Positions 24,636-34,516 of a stretch of 64,000 nt of DNA are shown here, piece by piece. The stretch lies in assembly GCA_964417725.1 (NCBI GenBank), contig CAYQIV010000015.1, forward strand, positions 10,096 to 74,095. Reading direction: 5' to 3'. This DNA comes from SHZI01 sp964417725. GTDB taxonomy: Bacteria; Pseudomonadota; Gammaproteobacteria; Steroidobacterales; GCA-2729495. Positions within the stretch are counted from its first letter, which is position 1, and each line of letters opens with the position of its first letter. The notes under the pieces are model-generated. The model was given only the letters and a program-made list of their open reading frames with translations, did not search any database and had not been told where the DNA came from. The position numbers were made by a program, and so were the translations under genes.

Positions 24636-26117
24636 ATGGAACTGCGCACGCTGTTCGCCGGCCTGGTCAGCGAGGTGCCGACCGGCGAGGTCATCGACCT
24701 CACCACCGACAGCCGCGAGGTGGCGCCGGGCGGCCTGTTCGTGGCCTGCGCCGGGATACACCACCATGGCCTCGATTTCCTCGACGAGGCGCTGGCCGCG
24801 GGTGCCGCAGCCGTGGCCTGGGCGCCTGGCGAGGAGCGCCCCGGCATGCACCTGCCGGCCGGCGTGGCCGGCATCCGCGTGCCGCAACTCAAAGGCCGGC
24901 TGGGGGACCTCGCCGACCGCTTCTATGCCGCGCCTTCGGCCGGCATGCCGGTGATCGGCATCACCGGTACGAACGGCAAGACGACGGTCGCGTGGCTGCT
25001 GGTCCAGGCGTTGCAGCGGCTGGCCGGGCCGGCCGGCTACATGGGCACGCTCGGCCACGGCCTCGGCACGGTCGTGCAGCCCGATGCCCTGACCACGCCG
25101 GACTGCATCACCGTGCACCGGCGCCTGCGGGCGCTGCGCGATGCCGGCGCGGCCTGCGTCGTCGCCGAGGTGTCATCGCATGCGCTGAGCCAGGGGCGGG
25201 TCGACGGCGTGCGCTTTCACACGGTCGCCTTCACCAATCTCAGCCGCGATCACCTCGACTACCATGGCGACCTCGCGGCCTACGGTGCCGCCAAGGCGCG
25301 CCTCTTTGACCGCGGCGATGCCGCGCACGCGGTGATCAATGTCGGCGATGCCTTCGGCCGGACGCTGCCGGCGCACCTGCCGGCGACGACGACGGCCCTC
25401 ACGGTGGCGCTGCGGGCGGAGGGTGCGGCGCTGCCGCCGGCCCGGCTGCATGCCCACTGTGTGCCCTCGGCCACGGGCCTGACGCTCGCCATCGACGGCG
25501 AGTGGGGTCGCGCGGCACTGGACAGCCCGCTGTGGGGCCGTTTCAACGCCGAGAACCTGCTGGTCGCCACCGGCATTCTGCTTGCTGCGGGCCATGGCCT
25601 GGCCGAGGCCTGCGCGGCACTGGCGGCGGCGACCGCGCCACCAGGACGCATGCAGGTCGTGCGCACGGCGGCCGGGGCCACCGCCGTCATCGATTTCGCC
25701 CACACCCCGGATGCGCTGCGCCAGGCCATCGACGCGCTGCGCCCGCACTGTGCGGGCCGGCTGCACGTCGTCTTCGGCTGTGGCGGCGACCGCGACCGCG
25801 GCAAGCGCCCGCTGATGGGCGCCGTGGCCGTGCGCCACGCCGACCGCGTCGTCCTCACCGACGACAACCCGCGCGGTGAAGACCCACGGCAGATCATCGA
25901 CGAGATCCTCGCCGGCATCGCCGCGCCGGACCGCGCGCGCGTGATGGTCATCGCCGCTCGCGACGCGGCGATCCGCCATGCGCTGGCCACCGCCGGTCCC
26001 GGCGACGTGGTGCTGGTGGCCGGCAAGGGTCACGAGCAGACGCAGGTCGGCCGGGACGGTGTGCGGCCCTTCTCGGATGCGGCGGCGGTGGCAGCGGCTG
26101 CGGGGCAGGGCGCATGA
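24636..26117 (+). CDS. murE: UDP-MurNAc-L-Ala-D-Glu:meso-diaminopimelate ligase MurE
   Basis: The Mur ligase has ATP-binding TGTNGKTT and the C-terminal DNPR motif (TDDNPRGEDP) that marks meso-diaminopimelate specificity, so the wall peptide is of DAP type. The start at 24636 has GGAGG eight bases upstream; an alternative ATG at 24615 overlaps the ftsI stop in the ATGA style of this cluster and would add seven residues. The product is 493 residues, normal for MurE. Confidence 0.96.
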   Translation: MELRTLFAGLVSEVPTGEVIDLTTDSREVAPGGLFVACAGIHHHGLDFLDEALAAGAAAVAWAPGEERPGMHLPAGVAGIRVPQLKGRLGDLADRFYAAPSAGMPVIGITGTNGKTTVAWLLVQALQRLAGPAGYMGTLGHGLGTVVQPDALTTPDCITVHRRLRALRDAGAACVVAEVSSHALSQGRVDGVRFHTVAFTNLSRDHLDYHGDLAAYGAAKARLFDRGDAAHAVINVGDAFGRTLPAHLPATTTALTVALRAEGAALPPARLHAHCVPSATGLTLAIDGEWGRAALDSPLWGRFNAENLLVATGILLAAGHGLAEACAALAAATAPPGRMQVVRTAAGATAVIDFAHTPDALRQAIDALRPHCAGRLHVVFGCGGDRDRGKRPLMGAVAVRHADRVVLTDDNPRGEDPRQIIDEILAGIAAPDRARVMVIAARDAAIRHALATAGPGDVVLVAGKGHEQTQVGRDGVRPFSDAAAVAAAAGQGA

Positions 26118-27502
26118 CGATGGGTGCGCTGTCGATGGCGGCACGGGTCACCGGTGGCCAGCTGGTCGGCACCGACGGGCCGTTCGCCTCGGTCAGCACC
26201 GACACCCGCACGCTCGAATCCGGTGCGCTGTTCTTCGCCCTGCGCGGGCCCCATCACGACGGCTCGGCATTCGTCGCCGCGGCGCGCGCCGCCGGCGCCG
26301 CCGGCGCGGTCGTCGCGCGCCGCCAGCCTGATCCCCTGCCGCAGATCGAGGTCGCCGACACGCGCCGGGCGCTGGCTGTGCTGGCCCGCGACTGGCGCCG
26401 CCGCTTTGCGTTGCCGATGGTCGCCATCACCGGCAGCAACGGCAAGACCACGGTCAAGGAAATGTGCGCATCGATCCTTCGCGAGGCCTACGATCCGGCC
26501 GCGGCCGACGATGCGGTGCTGATGACCTGGGGCAACCTCAACAACGCCATCGGCATGCCGGTGACGCTGCTCTGGCTGCGCGAACGCCACCGCGCCGCGG
26601 CCATCGAGATGGGCGCCTCGCGGGCCGGCGACATCGCCCTGCTCGTCGATATCGCCGCGCCCGGCGTCGGCCTGGTGACCAACGCCGGTCCTGCGCACCT
26701 TGCCGGCTTCGGAGGCAGCGTGCGCGATGTCGCCGTCGCCAAGGGCGAGATGTACAGCGGCCTGCCGCCATCGGCCACGGCGATCATCAATGCCGACGAC
26801 GCCTTCGCCGGTTACTGGCGCGGACTGTGCGCCGGGCGCACGGTGCGCACCTTTGGCCTGTCCGGCCATGCCGACTACCGCGCCGAGTCGATCAGCGTGG
26901 CAGCCGGGCCGGCGCTGCACTTCAGGCTCATCACCCCGGCCGGATCGGCGCCGGTGGTGCTGCCGATGGCCGGACGCCACAACGTCATGAACGCGTTGGC
27001 GGCAGCGGCGGCCTGTGCCGCGGCCGGTGTCGGCCTCGAGGCCATCCGTACCGGACTCGCCGGCATGGCCAACGTGCCGGGGCGCACGCGCCCGGTCGCC
27101 GCCCGGCAGGGTGCGCAGGTCTACGACGACACCTACAACGCCAACCCGGCTTCGGTGGCGGCGGCCATCGATTTCCTCGCCGGCCTGCCCGGTGAACGCT
27201 GGCTGGTGCTGGGCGACATGGCCGAACTCGGCGCTGCGGAAGTGCAGCTGCATGCCGAGGTCGGCGCGCTGGCCCGTCAGCGGGGCATCGACCGCCTGTG
27301 GACTGTCGGGCCGCTGGCGCGTGCGGCCGCCGAGGCTTTCGGTGACGGTGGCCGCGGCTTCGACGACATCGACACGTTGACGGCGGCGCTCGACGCCGGC
27401 CTCAAGGAGGGCCTGGCGGTGCTCGTCAAGGGCTCGCGGCGCATGGGCCTCGAGCGGGTCGTCGCGGCACTGGCGGCCGTGCCGGCCGGGGAGGGGCACT
27501 GA
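26114..27502 (+). CDS. murF: UDP-N-acetylmuramoyl-tripeptide:D-alanyl-D-alanine ligase MurF
   Basis: The 462-residue Mur ligase has the N-terminal fold VSTDTRTLESGALFFALRG, ATP loop ITGSNGKTTVKEM and C-terminal VYDDTYNANPASVAAAI and VLGDMAELG motifs. MurF adds D-Ala-D-Ala, made by the Ddl encoded at 34513, to the tripeptide precursor. Its start overlaps murE by 4 nt and its TGA shares one base with the mraY ATG. Confidence 0.97.
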   Translation: MTMGALSMAARVTGGQLVGTDGPFASVSTDTRTLESGALFFALRGPHHDGSAFVAAARAAGAAGAVVARRQPDPLPQIEVADTRRALAVLARDWRRRFALPMVAITGSNGKTTVKEMCASILREAYDPAAADDAVLMTWGNLNNAIGMPVTLLWLRERHRAAAIEMGASRAGDIALLVDIAAPGVGLVTNAGPAHLAGFGGSVRDVAVAKGEMYSGLPPSATAIINADDAFAGYWRGLCAGRTVRTFGLSGHADYRAESISVAAGPALHFRLITPAGSAPVVLPMAGRHNVMNALAAAAACAAAGVGLEAIRTGLAGMANVPGRTRPVAARQGAQVYDDTYNANPASVAAAIDFLAGLPGERWLVLGDMAELGAAEVQLHAEVGALARQRGIDRLWTVGPLARAAAEAFGDGGRGFDDIDTLTAALDAGLKEGLAVLVKGSRRMGLERVVAALAAVPAGEGH

Positions 27503-28584
27503 TGCTGGTCTGGCTCGCCGAATGGCTCACCCAGTACGTCAGCGCCTTCAACGCGTTCACGTACATCACCCTGCGGGCGGTCATGGGGGCGCTGACGGCG
27601 CTCGGCATCTCGCTGTTCTTCGGTCCGATGCTGATCCGCCGCCTGACGCTGCGCCAGATCGGCCAGACGGTGCGCGACGACGGCCCGCAAAGTCACCTGC
27701 AGAAGGCCGGCACGCCGACCATGGGTGGCGTGCTGATCCTGATCGCGATCCTGCTCAGCACGCTGCTGTGGGCCGACCTCGGCAGCCTCTATGTCTGGCT
27801 CGCTGTCGGCGTGACGTTCTGCTATGGCCTGATCGGCTTCGTCGACGACTACCGCAAGCTCATCCAGCGGAACCCGCGCGGCCTGACGGCGCGCGAGAAG
27901 CTCATCTGGCAGTCGCTCGTCGCGCTGGCGGTCGGCGTGATCCTCTACCTGAACGCCGCCACGCCGCAGGCCACCGGCCTGCTCGTGCCCTACCTCAAGG
28001 GTGTCATCCTGCCGCTCGGCCTGCTGTTCATCCCGCTGACGTGGCTGGTGATCGTCGGTGCCAGCAATGCCGTCAACCTCACCGACGGCCTCGACGGACT
28101 GGCGATCATGCCGACGGTGCTGGTCGGCGGCGCGCTGGGGCTGTTTGCCTACGTGGCCGGCAATGCGATCTTCGCCCGTTACCTCGATGTGCCGCACGTG
28201 GCCGGTGCCGGTGAACTGATCGTCTTCTGCGCGGCGCTGTCGGGTGCCGGGCTTGGGTTCCTCTGGTTCAACACCTACCCGGCGCAGGTCTTCATGGGCG
28301 ATATCGGTGCCCTGGCGCTGGGCGGTGCGCTCGGCACGGTGGCGGTCATCGTCCGTCAGGAACTGGTGTTCTTCATCATGGGCGGCATCTTCGTCGCCGA
28401 AACGGTGTCGGTGATGCTGCAGGTCGCCTCGTTCCGCATGACGGGCCGGCGCGTGTTCCGCATGGCGCCGTTGCATCACCACTTCGAACTGAAGGGCTGG
28501 GCCGAGCCCAAGGTCATCGTGCGCTTCTGGATCATCACGGTGATCTTCGTGCTGATCGGCCTGTCGAGTCTCAAGATCCGGTGA
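27502..28584 (+). CDS. mraY: Phospho-N-acetylmuramoyl-pentapeptide-transferase MraY
   Basis: The 360-residue polytopic protein has the MraY signatures KAGTPTMGG, FVDDYRK (Asp pair), NAVNLTDGLDGL and PLHHHFELKGW. It moves phospho-MurNAc-pentapeptide onto undecaprenyl phosphate to form lipid I at the inner membrane. About ten hydrophobic segments are visible. TGATG coupling joins it to murF. Confidence 0.98.
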   Translation: MLVWLAEWLTQYVSAFNAFTYITLRAVMGALTALGISLFFGPMLIRRLTLRQIGQTVRDDGPQSHLQKAGTPTMGGVLILIAILLSTLLWADLGSLYVWLAVGVTFCYGLIGFVDDYRKLIQRNPRGLTAREKLIWQSLVALAVGVILYLNAATPQATGLLVPYLKGVILPLGLLFIPLTWLVIVGASNAVNLTDGLDGLAIMPTVLVGGALGLFAYVAGNAIFARYLDVPHVAGAGELIVFCAALSGAGLGFLWFNTYPAQVFMGDIGALALGGALGTVAVIVRQELVFFIMGGIFVAETVSVMLQVASFRMTGRRVFRMAPLHHHFELKGWAEPKVIVRFWIITVIFVLIGLSSLKIR

Positions 28585-29957
28585 ACGCCACGGTACACAT
28601 GACACATCAGGACACAGTGTGGGCGGGGTCGACTCTGGTGCTGGGCATGGGCAGCACCGGGGCTTCGTGCGCACGTCATCTGGCGGCGCAGGGCGGGGGC
28701 ACCGGCCTCATCTTCGCCGACAGCCGGGCGGCGCCGCCGGGGCTGGCGGCGATCCAGGCGGCGGCACCCGGTTCGACACTCCTCTGCGGGGAGATCCCGG
28801 CGGCGCTGCCCGCCGGTGTCGGGCGGGTCATCCTCTCGCCCGGCGTGGCGCTCGACCTGCCGCTGCTCGACGAGGCCCGCGCCCGCGGCGTGACGCTGGA
28901 GAGCGACATTGACCTGTTCGTGGCCGGTGCGAATGCGCCGATCCTCGCCGTGACGGGTTCCAACGGCAAGAGCACCGTGACCTCGATGGTGGCGGCAATG
29001 CTGTCGGCGGCCGGGGTGCGTGCCGTGGCCGGCGGCAATCTCGGCACGCCGGCGCTCGACCTGCTCGACGACGGGGTCGAGGCCTACGTCCTCGAGCTGT
29101 CGAGCTTCCAGCTCGAGCGCAGCCGCCCCGTGCCGTCGGCCGCCGCGGTATTGCTCAACATCTCGGATGACCACCTCGATGTCCACGGCACGCTGGACCG
29201 CTACACGCAGGCCAAGGCGCGGGTCTACGCCGCCTGCCAGCTGGCCGTCGTCAACCGTGATATGCCCGGCCTGGCCGGCCTGGTGCCCCCCGGCGTCCCT
29301 GCCGTCAGCTTCGGCCTCGGCGTCGCCGGCGACCGCGATTTCGGTCTGCGCGTCGACCCCGATGGCCTGTGGCTGGCGCGCGGCTGGGACGTGCTCATGC
29401 CGGTCGAGGACATGCCCCTGGCCGGGCGCCACAACCTGGCCAATGCGCTGGCGGCGCTGGCCCTGTGCACGGCGCTCGGGTTGAAGCCGGAAGCGCTGGT
29501 CGCCGGGTTGCGCCAGTACCAGCCGCTGCCGCACCGCATGGCCGTGGTGGCCACGGCCGACGACATCACATGGGTCGACGACTCCAAGGCGACCAATGTC
29601 GGTGCGGCGGTCGCCAGCATCATGGGTGTCGAGGGCCCGCTGGTGCTGATCGCCGGTGGCGATGCCAAGGGGGCGGGCTTCGAGCCGCTGGCCGCGGCGC
29701 TGGCGGGCCGGGAATGCCACGTCCTGCTCCTCGGTCGCGACCGCGAGCGGCTGGCCACGGCGCTGGGTTCGGTGGCGCCGGTCGAGGTGGTCGCCGACAT
29801 GGACGAGGCGGTGGCCCGCGCGCGACAGGTGGCGCAGCCCGGCTGGACGGTGCTGCTGGCACCGGCGTGCAGCAGCCTCGACATGTACCGCGACTACGCC
29901 GCGCGGGGCGAGGCGTTTTGCCAGGCCGTGCGGCGCACGGCGGGAGCGGTCGCATGA
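28581..29957 (+). CDS. murD: UDP-N-acetylmuramoylalanine:D-glutamate ligase MurD
   Basis: The 458-residue Mur ligase has a Rossmann-like N terminus (LVLGMGSTGASCARHL), ATP loop VTGSNGKSTVTSM, LELSSFQLE and the C-terminal DDSKATNVGAA motif. It adds D-Glu to UDP-MurNAc-L-Ala. The GTG at 28581 overlaps the mraY stop; an ATG at 28599 is also possible and would remove six residues. Confidence 0.97.
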   Translation: MNATVHMTHQDTVWAGSTLVLGMGSTGASCARHLAAQGGGTGLIFADSRAAPPGLAAIQAAAPGSTLLCGEIPAALPAGVGRVILSPGVALDLPLLDEARARGVTLESDIDLFVAGANAPILAVTGSNGKSTVTSMVAAMLSAAGVRAVAGGNLGTPALDLLDDGVEAYVLELSSFQLERSRPVPSAAAVLLNISDDHLDVHGTLDRYTQAKARVYAACQLAVVNRDMPGLAGLVPPGVPAVSFGLGVAGDRDFGLRVDPDGLWLARGWDVLMPVEDMPLAGRHNLANALAALALCTALGLKPEALVAGLRQYQPLPHRMAVVATADDITWVDDSKATNVGAAVASIMGVEGPLVLIAGGDAKGAGFEPLAAALAGRECHVLLLGRDRERLATALGSVAPVEVVADMDEAVARARQVAQPGWTVLLAPACSSLDMYRDYAARGEAFCQAVRRTAGAVA

Positions 29958-31114
29958 CGGCCCCGGCACGGCATCCCGCAGATGAGGCGCACCCCGACAT
30001 GCTGTTGATGGCGGTCACCGTGGCCCTGGTTTCGATCGGCCTGCTGATGGTCGCTTCGGCATCCATCACCATCGCCGACCGCGACCATGGGGCACCGTTC
30101 CATTTTCTCGTGCGCCAGGCCTTCGCCGTCATGCTGGGCCTGGGCGCGGCCTTGTTCATGTTCCGCGTGCCGGTGCGCCTCTGGCAGCAGCTCGGCCCGT
30201 GGCTGGCGCTGCTGGCGCTGCTGCTGCTGGTGCTGGTGCTGGTGCCGGGGCTCGGCAACACGGTCAACGGCAGCACCCGCTGGCTGGCGTTCGGCGGGCT
30301 TCGCGTCGTCCAGGTCAGCGAGCCGGTGCGGCTGCTGCTGACGTTGTATGTCGCCGACTATGCCGTGCGCCACAACGCCGCCCTGCGCCAAAGTTTCGTG
30401 GCCTTTTTGCGCCCGCTGGCAGTCATCGCCGTGGCCTGCGTCCTGCTGATCGCCCAGCCCGATTTCGGTTCGGCGGTGGTGCTGGCGACGATCTCGCTCG
30501 CCGTGCTGTTCCTGGCCGGTGCGCGGCTGCGCGATGTCGCAGTGCTGCTGGTGCCGATCGTGACGGCCTTCGCCCTGGTCGCCTGGTTGTCGCCCTATCG
30601 TCTGCGTCGCCTGACGGGCTTCATCGACCCGTGGGCCGATCCCTTCGGCGCCGGTTTCCAACTGACACAGTCGCTGATCGCCATCGGCACCGGCGAGTGG
30701 ACCGGCGTCGGTCTCGGCGGCAGCGTGCAAAAACTCTTCTACCTGCCCGAGGCCCACACCGACTTCATCTTTGCGGTGATCGCCGAGGAGTTCGGCCTGG
30801 TCGGCAGTGTGGTCATGATCGGGCTCTACGCGCTGCTCGTCTGGCGGGTGCTGCACATCGCCCGCGAGTCCATTGCCGGCGAACGCTGGTTTGCCGGTTT
30901 CGTCGCCTCCGGGCTTGCGGTCTGGCTGGCGTTGCAGGCGCTCATCAACATCGGCGTCAACCTCGGCATCCTGCCGACCAAGGGCCTGACCCTGCCGCTG
31001 GTCAGCTACGGGCGCAGCAGCATGATCGTGACGTTGGCGGCGCTCGGCCTGTTGTTGCGCATCGACAGCGAGAACCGCATCGGCCCGCGGCGACGCGCCG
31101 GGGGTGGGCGATGA
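29954..31114 (+). CDS. ftsW: Septal peptidoglycan glycosyltransferase FtsW
   Basis: The 386-residue SEDS-family membrane protein has about ten helices. Its motifs include GSTRWLAFGGLRVVQVSEPVR, IAQPDFGSAVV, the AHTDFIFAVIAEEFGLVG loop and the terminal LPLVSYGRSSM. FtsW polymerises lipid II at the septum with FtsI. The ATG at 29954 overlaps the murD stop. The Leu/Val codon repeats near 30200-30245 encode a membrane helix and are not a regulatory repeat. Confidence 0.96.
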   Translation: MTAPARHPADEAHPDMLLMAVTVALVSIGLLMVASASITIADRDHGAPFHFLVRQAFAVMLGLGAALFMFRVPVRLWQQLGPWLALLALLLLVLVLVPGLGNTVNGSTRWLAFGGLRVVQVSEPVRLLLTLYVADYAVRHNAALRQSFVAFLRPLAVIAVACVLLIAQPDFGSAVVLATISLAVLFLAGARLRDVAVLLVPIVTAFALVAWLSPYRLRRLTGFIDPWADPFGAGFQLTQSLIAIGTGEWTGVGLGGSVQKLFYLPEAHTDFIFAVIAEEFGLVGSVVMIGLYALLVWRVLHIARESIAGERWFAGFVASGLAVWLALQALINIGVNLGILPTKGLTLPLVSYGRSSMIVTLAALGLLLRIDSENRIGPRRRAGGGR

Positions 31115-32196
31115 GCCTCGACCCGGTGCTGATCATGGCGGGTGGCACGGGCGGCCACGTCTTCCCGGCGCTGGCCGTGGCGCGCGCCTTGCGCGCCGAG
31201 GACCAGCCGGTCGTGTGGCTGGGCACCGCCCGCGGCCTCGAGTCGCGTGTGGTACCGGCCGAAGGCATCGCCCTCGAGGCCATCGATGTCCGCGGGCTGC
31301 GCCGGCGCGGTGCGCTGGCCTGGTTTGCCGCCCCCCTGCAGGTGGCGGTTGCGCTGTGGCAGGCCATCGGTGTCATTCGCCGCTGCCGGCCGCGCGTCGT
31401 GCTTGGCATGGGGGGCTATGTCTCCGGCCCCGGCGGACTGGCCGCCTGGCTGCTGCGCCGTCCGCTGGTCATCCATGAACAGAATGCCGTCGCGGGCCTG
31501 ACCAACCGTCTTCTGGCCGTCTTTGCCCGGGAAGTGCTCAGTGCCTTCCCGGGCAGTTTTTCGCCGCGCGTGCGCACGCGACTGACCGGTAATCCGGTGC
31601 GTGCCGACATCAGTGCGCTGGTGTCGCCGGCCATCCGGATGGCGGGTCGCGAGGGTCCCGTGCGCCTGCTGGTGCTCGGTGGCAGCCAGGGGGCGCAGGT
31701 GCTCAACGAGGTCGTGCCGCAGGCGCTGGCAGCGCTGCCGGCGTCGCCGGCCATCGACGTCTGGCAGCAGTGTGGCGAGGCCACCGCCGCGGTGGCGCGT
31801 GCGGCCTACGCGCGCGCCGGCATCGCCGCGCGCATCGAACCGTTCATCACCGACATGGCCGCGGCCTACGGCTGGGCCGATCTGGTCATCGCCCGCGCCG
31901 GTGCCCTGACCATCGCCGAGCTGGCTGCGGCCGGTGTCGGCGCGATCCTCGTGCCGTACCCGGCGGCGGTCGACGACCACCAGACGCGCAATGCCGCGTA
32001 CCTCGTCGATGCCGGCGCCGCGAGCCTGATCCCGCAGGCCGAACTCGCGCCGCAGCGCCTCGCCGCCGAACTCGGACGCCTGGTCACCGACCGCGCGCTG
32101 CTCGTCGAGCGCGCGCTGCGGGCGCGGGCCCGGGCGCGAACCCGGGCCACCGCCGACATCGTTGCCGCCTGCCTCGCCGCGGGGGGAGTGCGATGA
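31111..32196 (+). CDS. murG: UDP-GlcNAc:lipid I N-acetylglucosaminyltransferase MurG
   Basis: The 361-residue GT-B enzyme begins with the G-loop MAGGTGGHVFPALAVARAL. It has the second domain motif VLGGSQGAQVLNEV and the acceptor/donor segment ARAGALTIAELAAAGVGAILVPYP. It makes lipid II from lipid I on the inner face of the membrane. Both ends overlap neighbours by 4 nt (ATGA). Confidence 0.97.
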   Translation: MSLDPVLIMAGGTGGHVFPALAVARALRAEDQPVVWLGTARGLESRVVPAEGIALEAIDVRGLRRRGALAWFAAPLQVAVALWQAIGVIRRCRPRVVLGMGGYVSGPGGLAAWLLRRPLVIHEQNAVAGLTNRLLAVFAREVLSAFPGSFSPRVRTRLTGNPVRADISALVSPAIRMAGREGPVRLLVLGGSQGAQVLNEVVPQALAALPASPAIDVWQQCGEATAAVARAAYARAGIAARIEPFITDMAAAYGWADLVIARAGALTIAELAAAGVGAILVPYPAAVDDHQTRNAAYLVDAGAASLIPQAELAPQRLAAELGRLVTDRALLVERALRARARARTRATADIVAACLAAGGVR

Positions 32197-33617
32197 GCGG
32201 GCGCATGCGGCGGATCAAGCGCATCCACCTCGTCGGCATCGGCGGGGTCGGCATGAGCGGCATCGCCGAGGTCCTGCTCAACCTCGGTTATGCCGTGCAG
32301 GGTTCGGACCTGCGCGAGTCGGCGGTGACACGGCGTCTGGTGCGGCTCGGTGCGACCTTCCACCTCGGCCACGCCGCCACCCATGTCGGTGATGCCGATG
32401 TCGTCGTCGTCTCGACGGCGGTGGCTGCCGACAACCCCGAGGTGGCCGCGGCCCGGGCCCTGCGCCGGCCGGTGGTACGCCGTGCCGAGATGCTCGCCGA
32501 GCTGATGCGCTTCCGCCAGGCGATCGCCGTGGCCGGCAGCCACGGCAAGACGACCACCACCAGCCTCATCGCCAGCGTGCTCGCCGAGGCCGGTGAGGAC
32601 CCGACCTTCGTCATCGGCGGACGGCTCAAGAGCGCCGACACCAACGGCCGGCTGGGCGCCAGCCGCTATCTGGTCGCCGAGGCCGATGAAAGCGACGCCT
32701 CCTTCATGCACCTGCAGCCGATCGTCGCCGTGGTCACCAACATCGACAACGATCACCTGTCGACCTACGGCGGCGACCCGGCGCGGCTGCGCCAGACCTT
32801 CGTCGAGTTCCTGCACAACCTGCCTTTCTACGGCCTCGTCGTCGCCTGCCTCGACGACCCGGGCGTGCGCGAGATCCTGCCGGCGGTCAACCGCGCCATC
32901 CTCGGCTACGGCTTCGACCCCGGCGCCGACATCCGCGCCCTCGACGTGGTGCACGAAGGCCCCGTCACGCGCTTCACGGTCGCCCGCCCGGGTCACGCGG
33001 CGCACTTGCCGGTGACGCTCAACCTGCCCGGCCGCCACAACGTGCAGAACGCGCTGGCGGCGATCGCCGTGGCCCATGATCTCGAGCTCGATGATGCGGC
33101 GATCCAGCGCGCGCTGGCCGGCTTCGAGGGGGTCGACCGACGTCTGCAGGTGCTCGGTACGGTGTCCTGCAATGGCCACGAGGCGCTGCTGGTCGATGAT
33201 TACGGCCACCACCCGACGGAGATCGCCGCGACGCTCGACGCCGCCCGCCACGCCTGGCCCGGCCGCCGGCTGGTCGTGGTCTTCCAGCCGCACCGCTACA
33301 CGCGCACCCACGAACTGCTCGACGACTTCGCCGCGGTGCTGTCCACCGCTGACCGGCTGCTGGTGAGCGAGGTCTATGCTGCGGGCGAAGCGCCGATCGC
33401 CGGTGCCGACGGTCGGGCCATCTGCCGGGCAGTGCGCGGCCGCGGGCTCGTCGAGCCGGTTTTCGTGCCCGACATCGAGCAGGTCGACGAGGTGCTCGGC
33501 ACGGTGCTCGCCGATGGTGACCTGCTGCTGATGCTCGGTGCGGGCAACATCGGCGCCGTAGCCGCGCGCCTGCGCGAGGCGGCGGGCGTCACGGCGGCGG
33601 CCGGGGGCGCGGGGTGA
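32193..33617 (+). CDS. murC: UDP-N-acetylmuramate:L-alanine ligase MurC
   Basis: The 474-residue ligase has HLVGIGGVGMSGIAEVL at the N terminus, AGSHGKTTTTSLIA as the ATP loop, EADESDASF and the C-terminal DDYGHHPTEIAATL. MurC starts the stem peptide by adding L-Ala. The ATG at 32193 overlaps the murG stop, and the stop overlaps the murB GTG. Confidence 0.97.
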   Translation: MSGRMRRIKRIHLVGIGGVGMSGIAEVLLNLGYAVQGSDLRESAVTRRLVRLGATFHLGHAATHVGDADVVVVSTAVAADNPEVAAARALRRPVVRRAEMLAELMRFRQAIAVAGSHGKTTTTSLIASVLAEAGEDPTFVIGGRLKSADTNGRLGASRYLVAEADESDASFMHLQPIVAVVTNIDNDHLSTYGGDPARLRQTFVEFLHNLPFYGLVVACLDDPGVREILPAVNRAILGYGFDPGADIRALDVVHEGPVTRFTVARPGHAAHLPVTLNLPGRHNVQNALAAIAVAHDLELDDAAIQRALAGFEGVDRRLQVLGTVSCNGHEALLVDDYGHHPTEIAATLDAARHAWPGRRLVVVFQPHRYTRTHELLDDFAAVLSTADRLLVSEVYAAGEAPIAGADGRAICRAVRGRGLVEPVFVPDIEQVDEVLGTVLADGDLLLMLGAGNIGAVAARLREAAGVTAAAGGAG

Positions 33618-34516
33618 AGGCCATGACGGACACACCCGCCACCCTGCTGCACGACGAGCCCATGGCGCGTCACACGACGTGGCGCGTCGGCGGGCCGGCC
33701 GAGCGCTGGTTCGAGCCGCGCTCGCGCGAGGCCCTGCTCGGCTTCCTGCGCGCGCTCGATCCGGCCACGCCGCTCACCTGGGTGGGCCTCGGCAGCAACC
33801 TGCTGGTCCGCGACGGTGGCCTGCGCGGCGTCGTCATCTGCACCAGCCGGGCCCTCGGCGCGCTCCACCATGACGGCAGCGGCATGGTGATGGCCGGTGC
33901 CGGCGTCGCCTGTACGACGCTGGCGCGCCGCTGCCGCGAGTGGCAGCTCGGCCCGGCGGCGTTCTTCGCCGGTATCCCGGGTACGGTCGGCGGTGCGCTG
34001 GCGATGAACGCCGGCGCCTTCGGCGGCGAGACCTGGTCGCGGGTCGTCGAGGTCGAGGTCGTCGACCGCCACGGCACGGTGCGCACGCGGCCGGCCGCTG
34101 CCTACCAGCCGGGTTACCGCGAGCTGCGCGGACCGGCCGACGAGTGGTTTCTCGGCGCGCGCCTGCGCTTTGATACGGGTCATGCGGATGCCGGCGAGGT
34201 GCGCGCCCTGATGGCCGAGCGCCGCGCCCGCCAGCCGCTCGGCCTGCCGAGTTGCGGCTCGGTGTTCCGCAACCCGCCCGGCGACCACGCCGCGCGCCTC
34301 ATCGAGGCCGCCGGACTCAAGGGCGCGCGCATCGGCGGCGCGCAAGTGTCGCCGCAGCACGCCAACTTCATCATCAACACGGGTGGCGCATCGGCGGCCG
34401 ACATCGAAGGCCTGATCCGCCACGTGCAAGAGGCCGTCGCCCGCCACAGCGGCGTGCATCTCGAAACCGAGGTGCGCATCGTCGGCGAGCCGGCGGCACG
34501 GGAGACCGCGCAGTGA
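33614..34516 (+). CDS. murB: UDP-N-acetylenolpyruvoylglucosamine reductase MurB
   Basis: The 300-residue FAD enzyme shows TTWRVGGPAERWFEP, GLGSNLLVRDGGLRG, the FAD-site GIPGTVGGALAMNAGAFG and the catalytic-Ser motif PSCGSVFRNPPG. It is type I MurB by length and motifs. It reduces the enolpyruvyl product of MurA (9328-10596) to UDP-MurNAc. The GTG start overlaps the murC stop; an ATG at 33623 is an alternative. Confidence 0.97.
   Translation: MKAMTDTPATLLHDEPMARHTTWRVGGPAERWFEPRSREALLGFLRALDPATPLTWVGLGSNLLVRDGGLRGVVICTSRALGALHHDGSGMVMAGAGVACTTLARRCREWQLGPAAFFAGIPGTVGGALAMNAGAFGGETWSRVVEVEVVDRHGTVRTRPAAAYQPGYRELRGPADEWFLGARLRFDTGHADAGEVRALMAERRARQPLGLPSCGSVFRNPPGDHAARLIEAAGLKGARIGGAQVSPQHANFIINTGGASAADIEGLIRHVQEAVARHSGVHLETEVRIVGEPAARETAQ

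Noticed and set aside
30197..30245. CTG/GTG-rich tandem repeat.
   Set aside because: The repeat encodes a Leu/Val-rich membrane helix of FtsW and is explained by protein composition.
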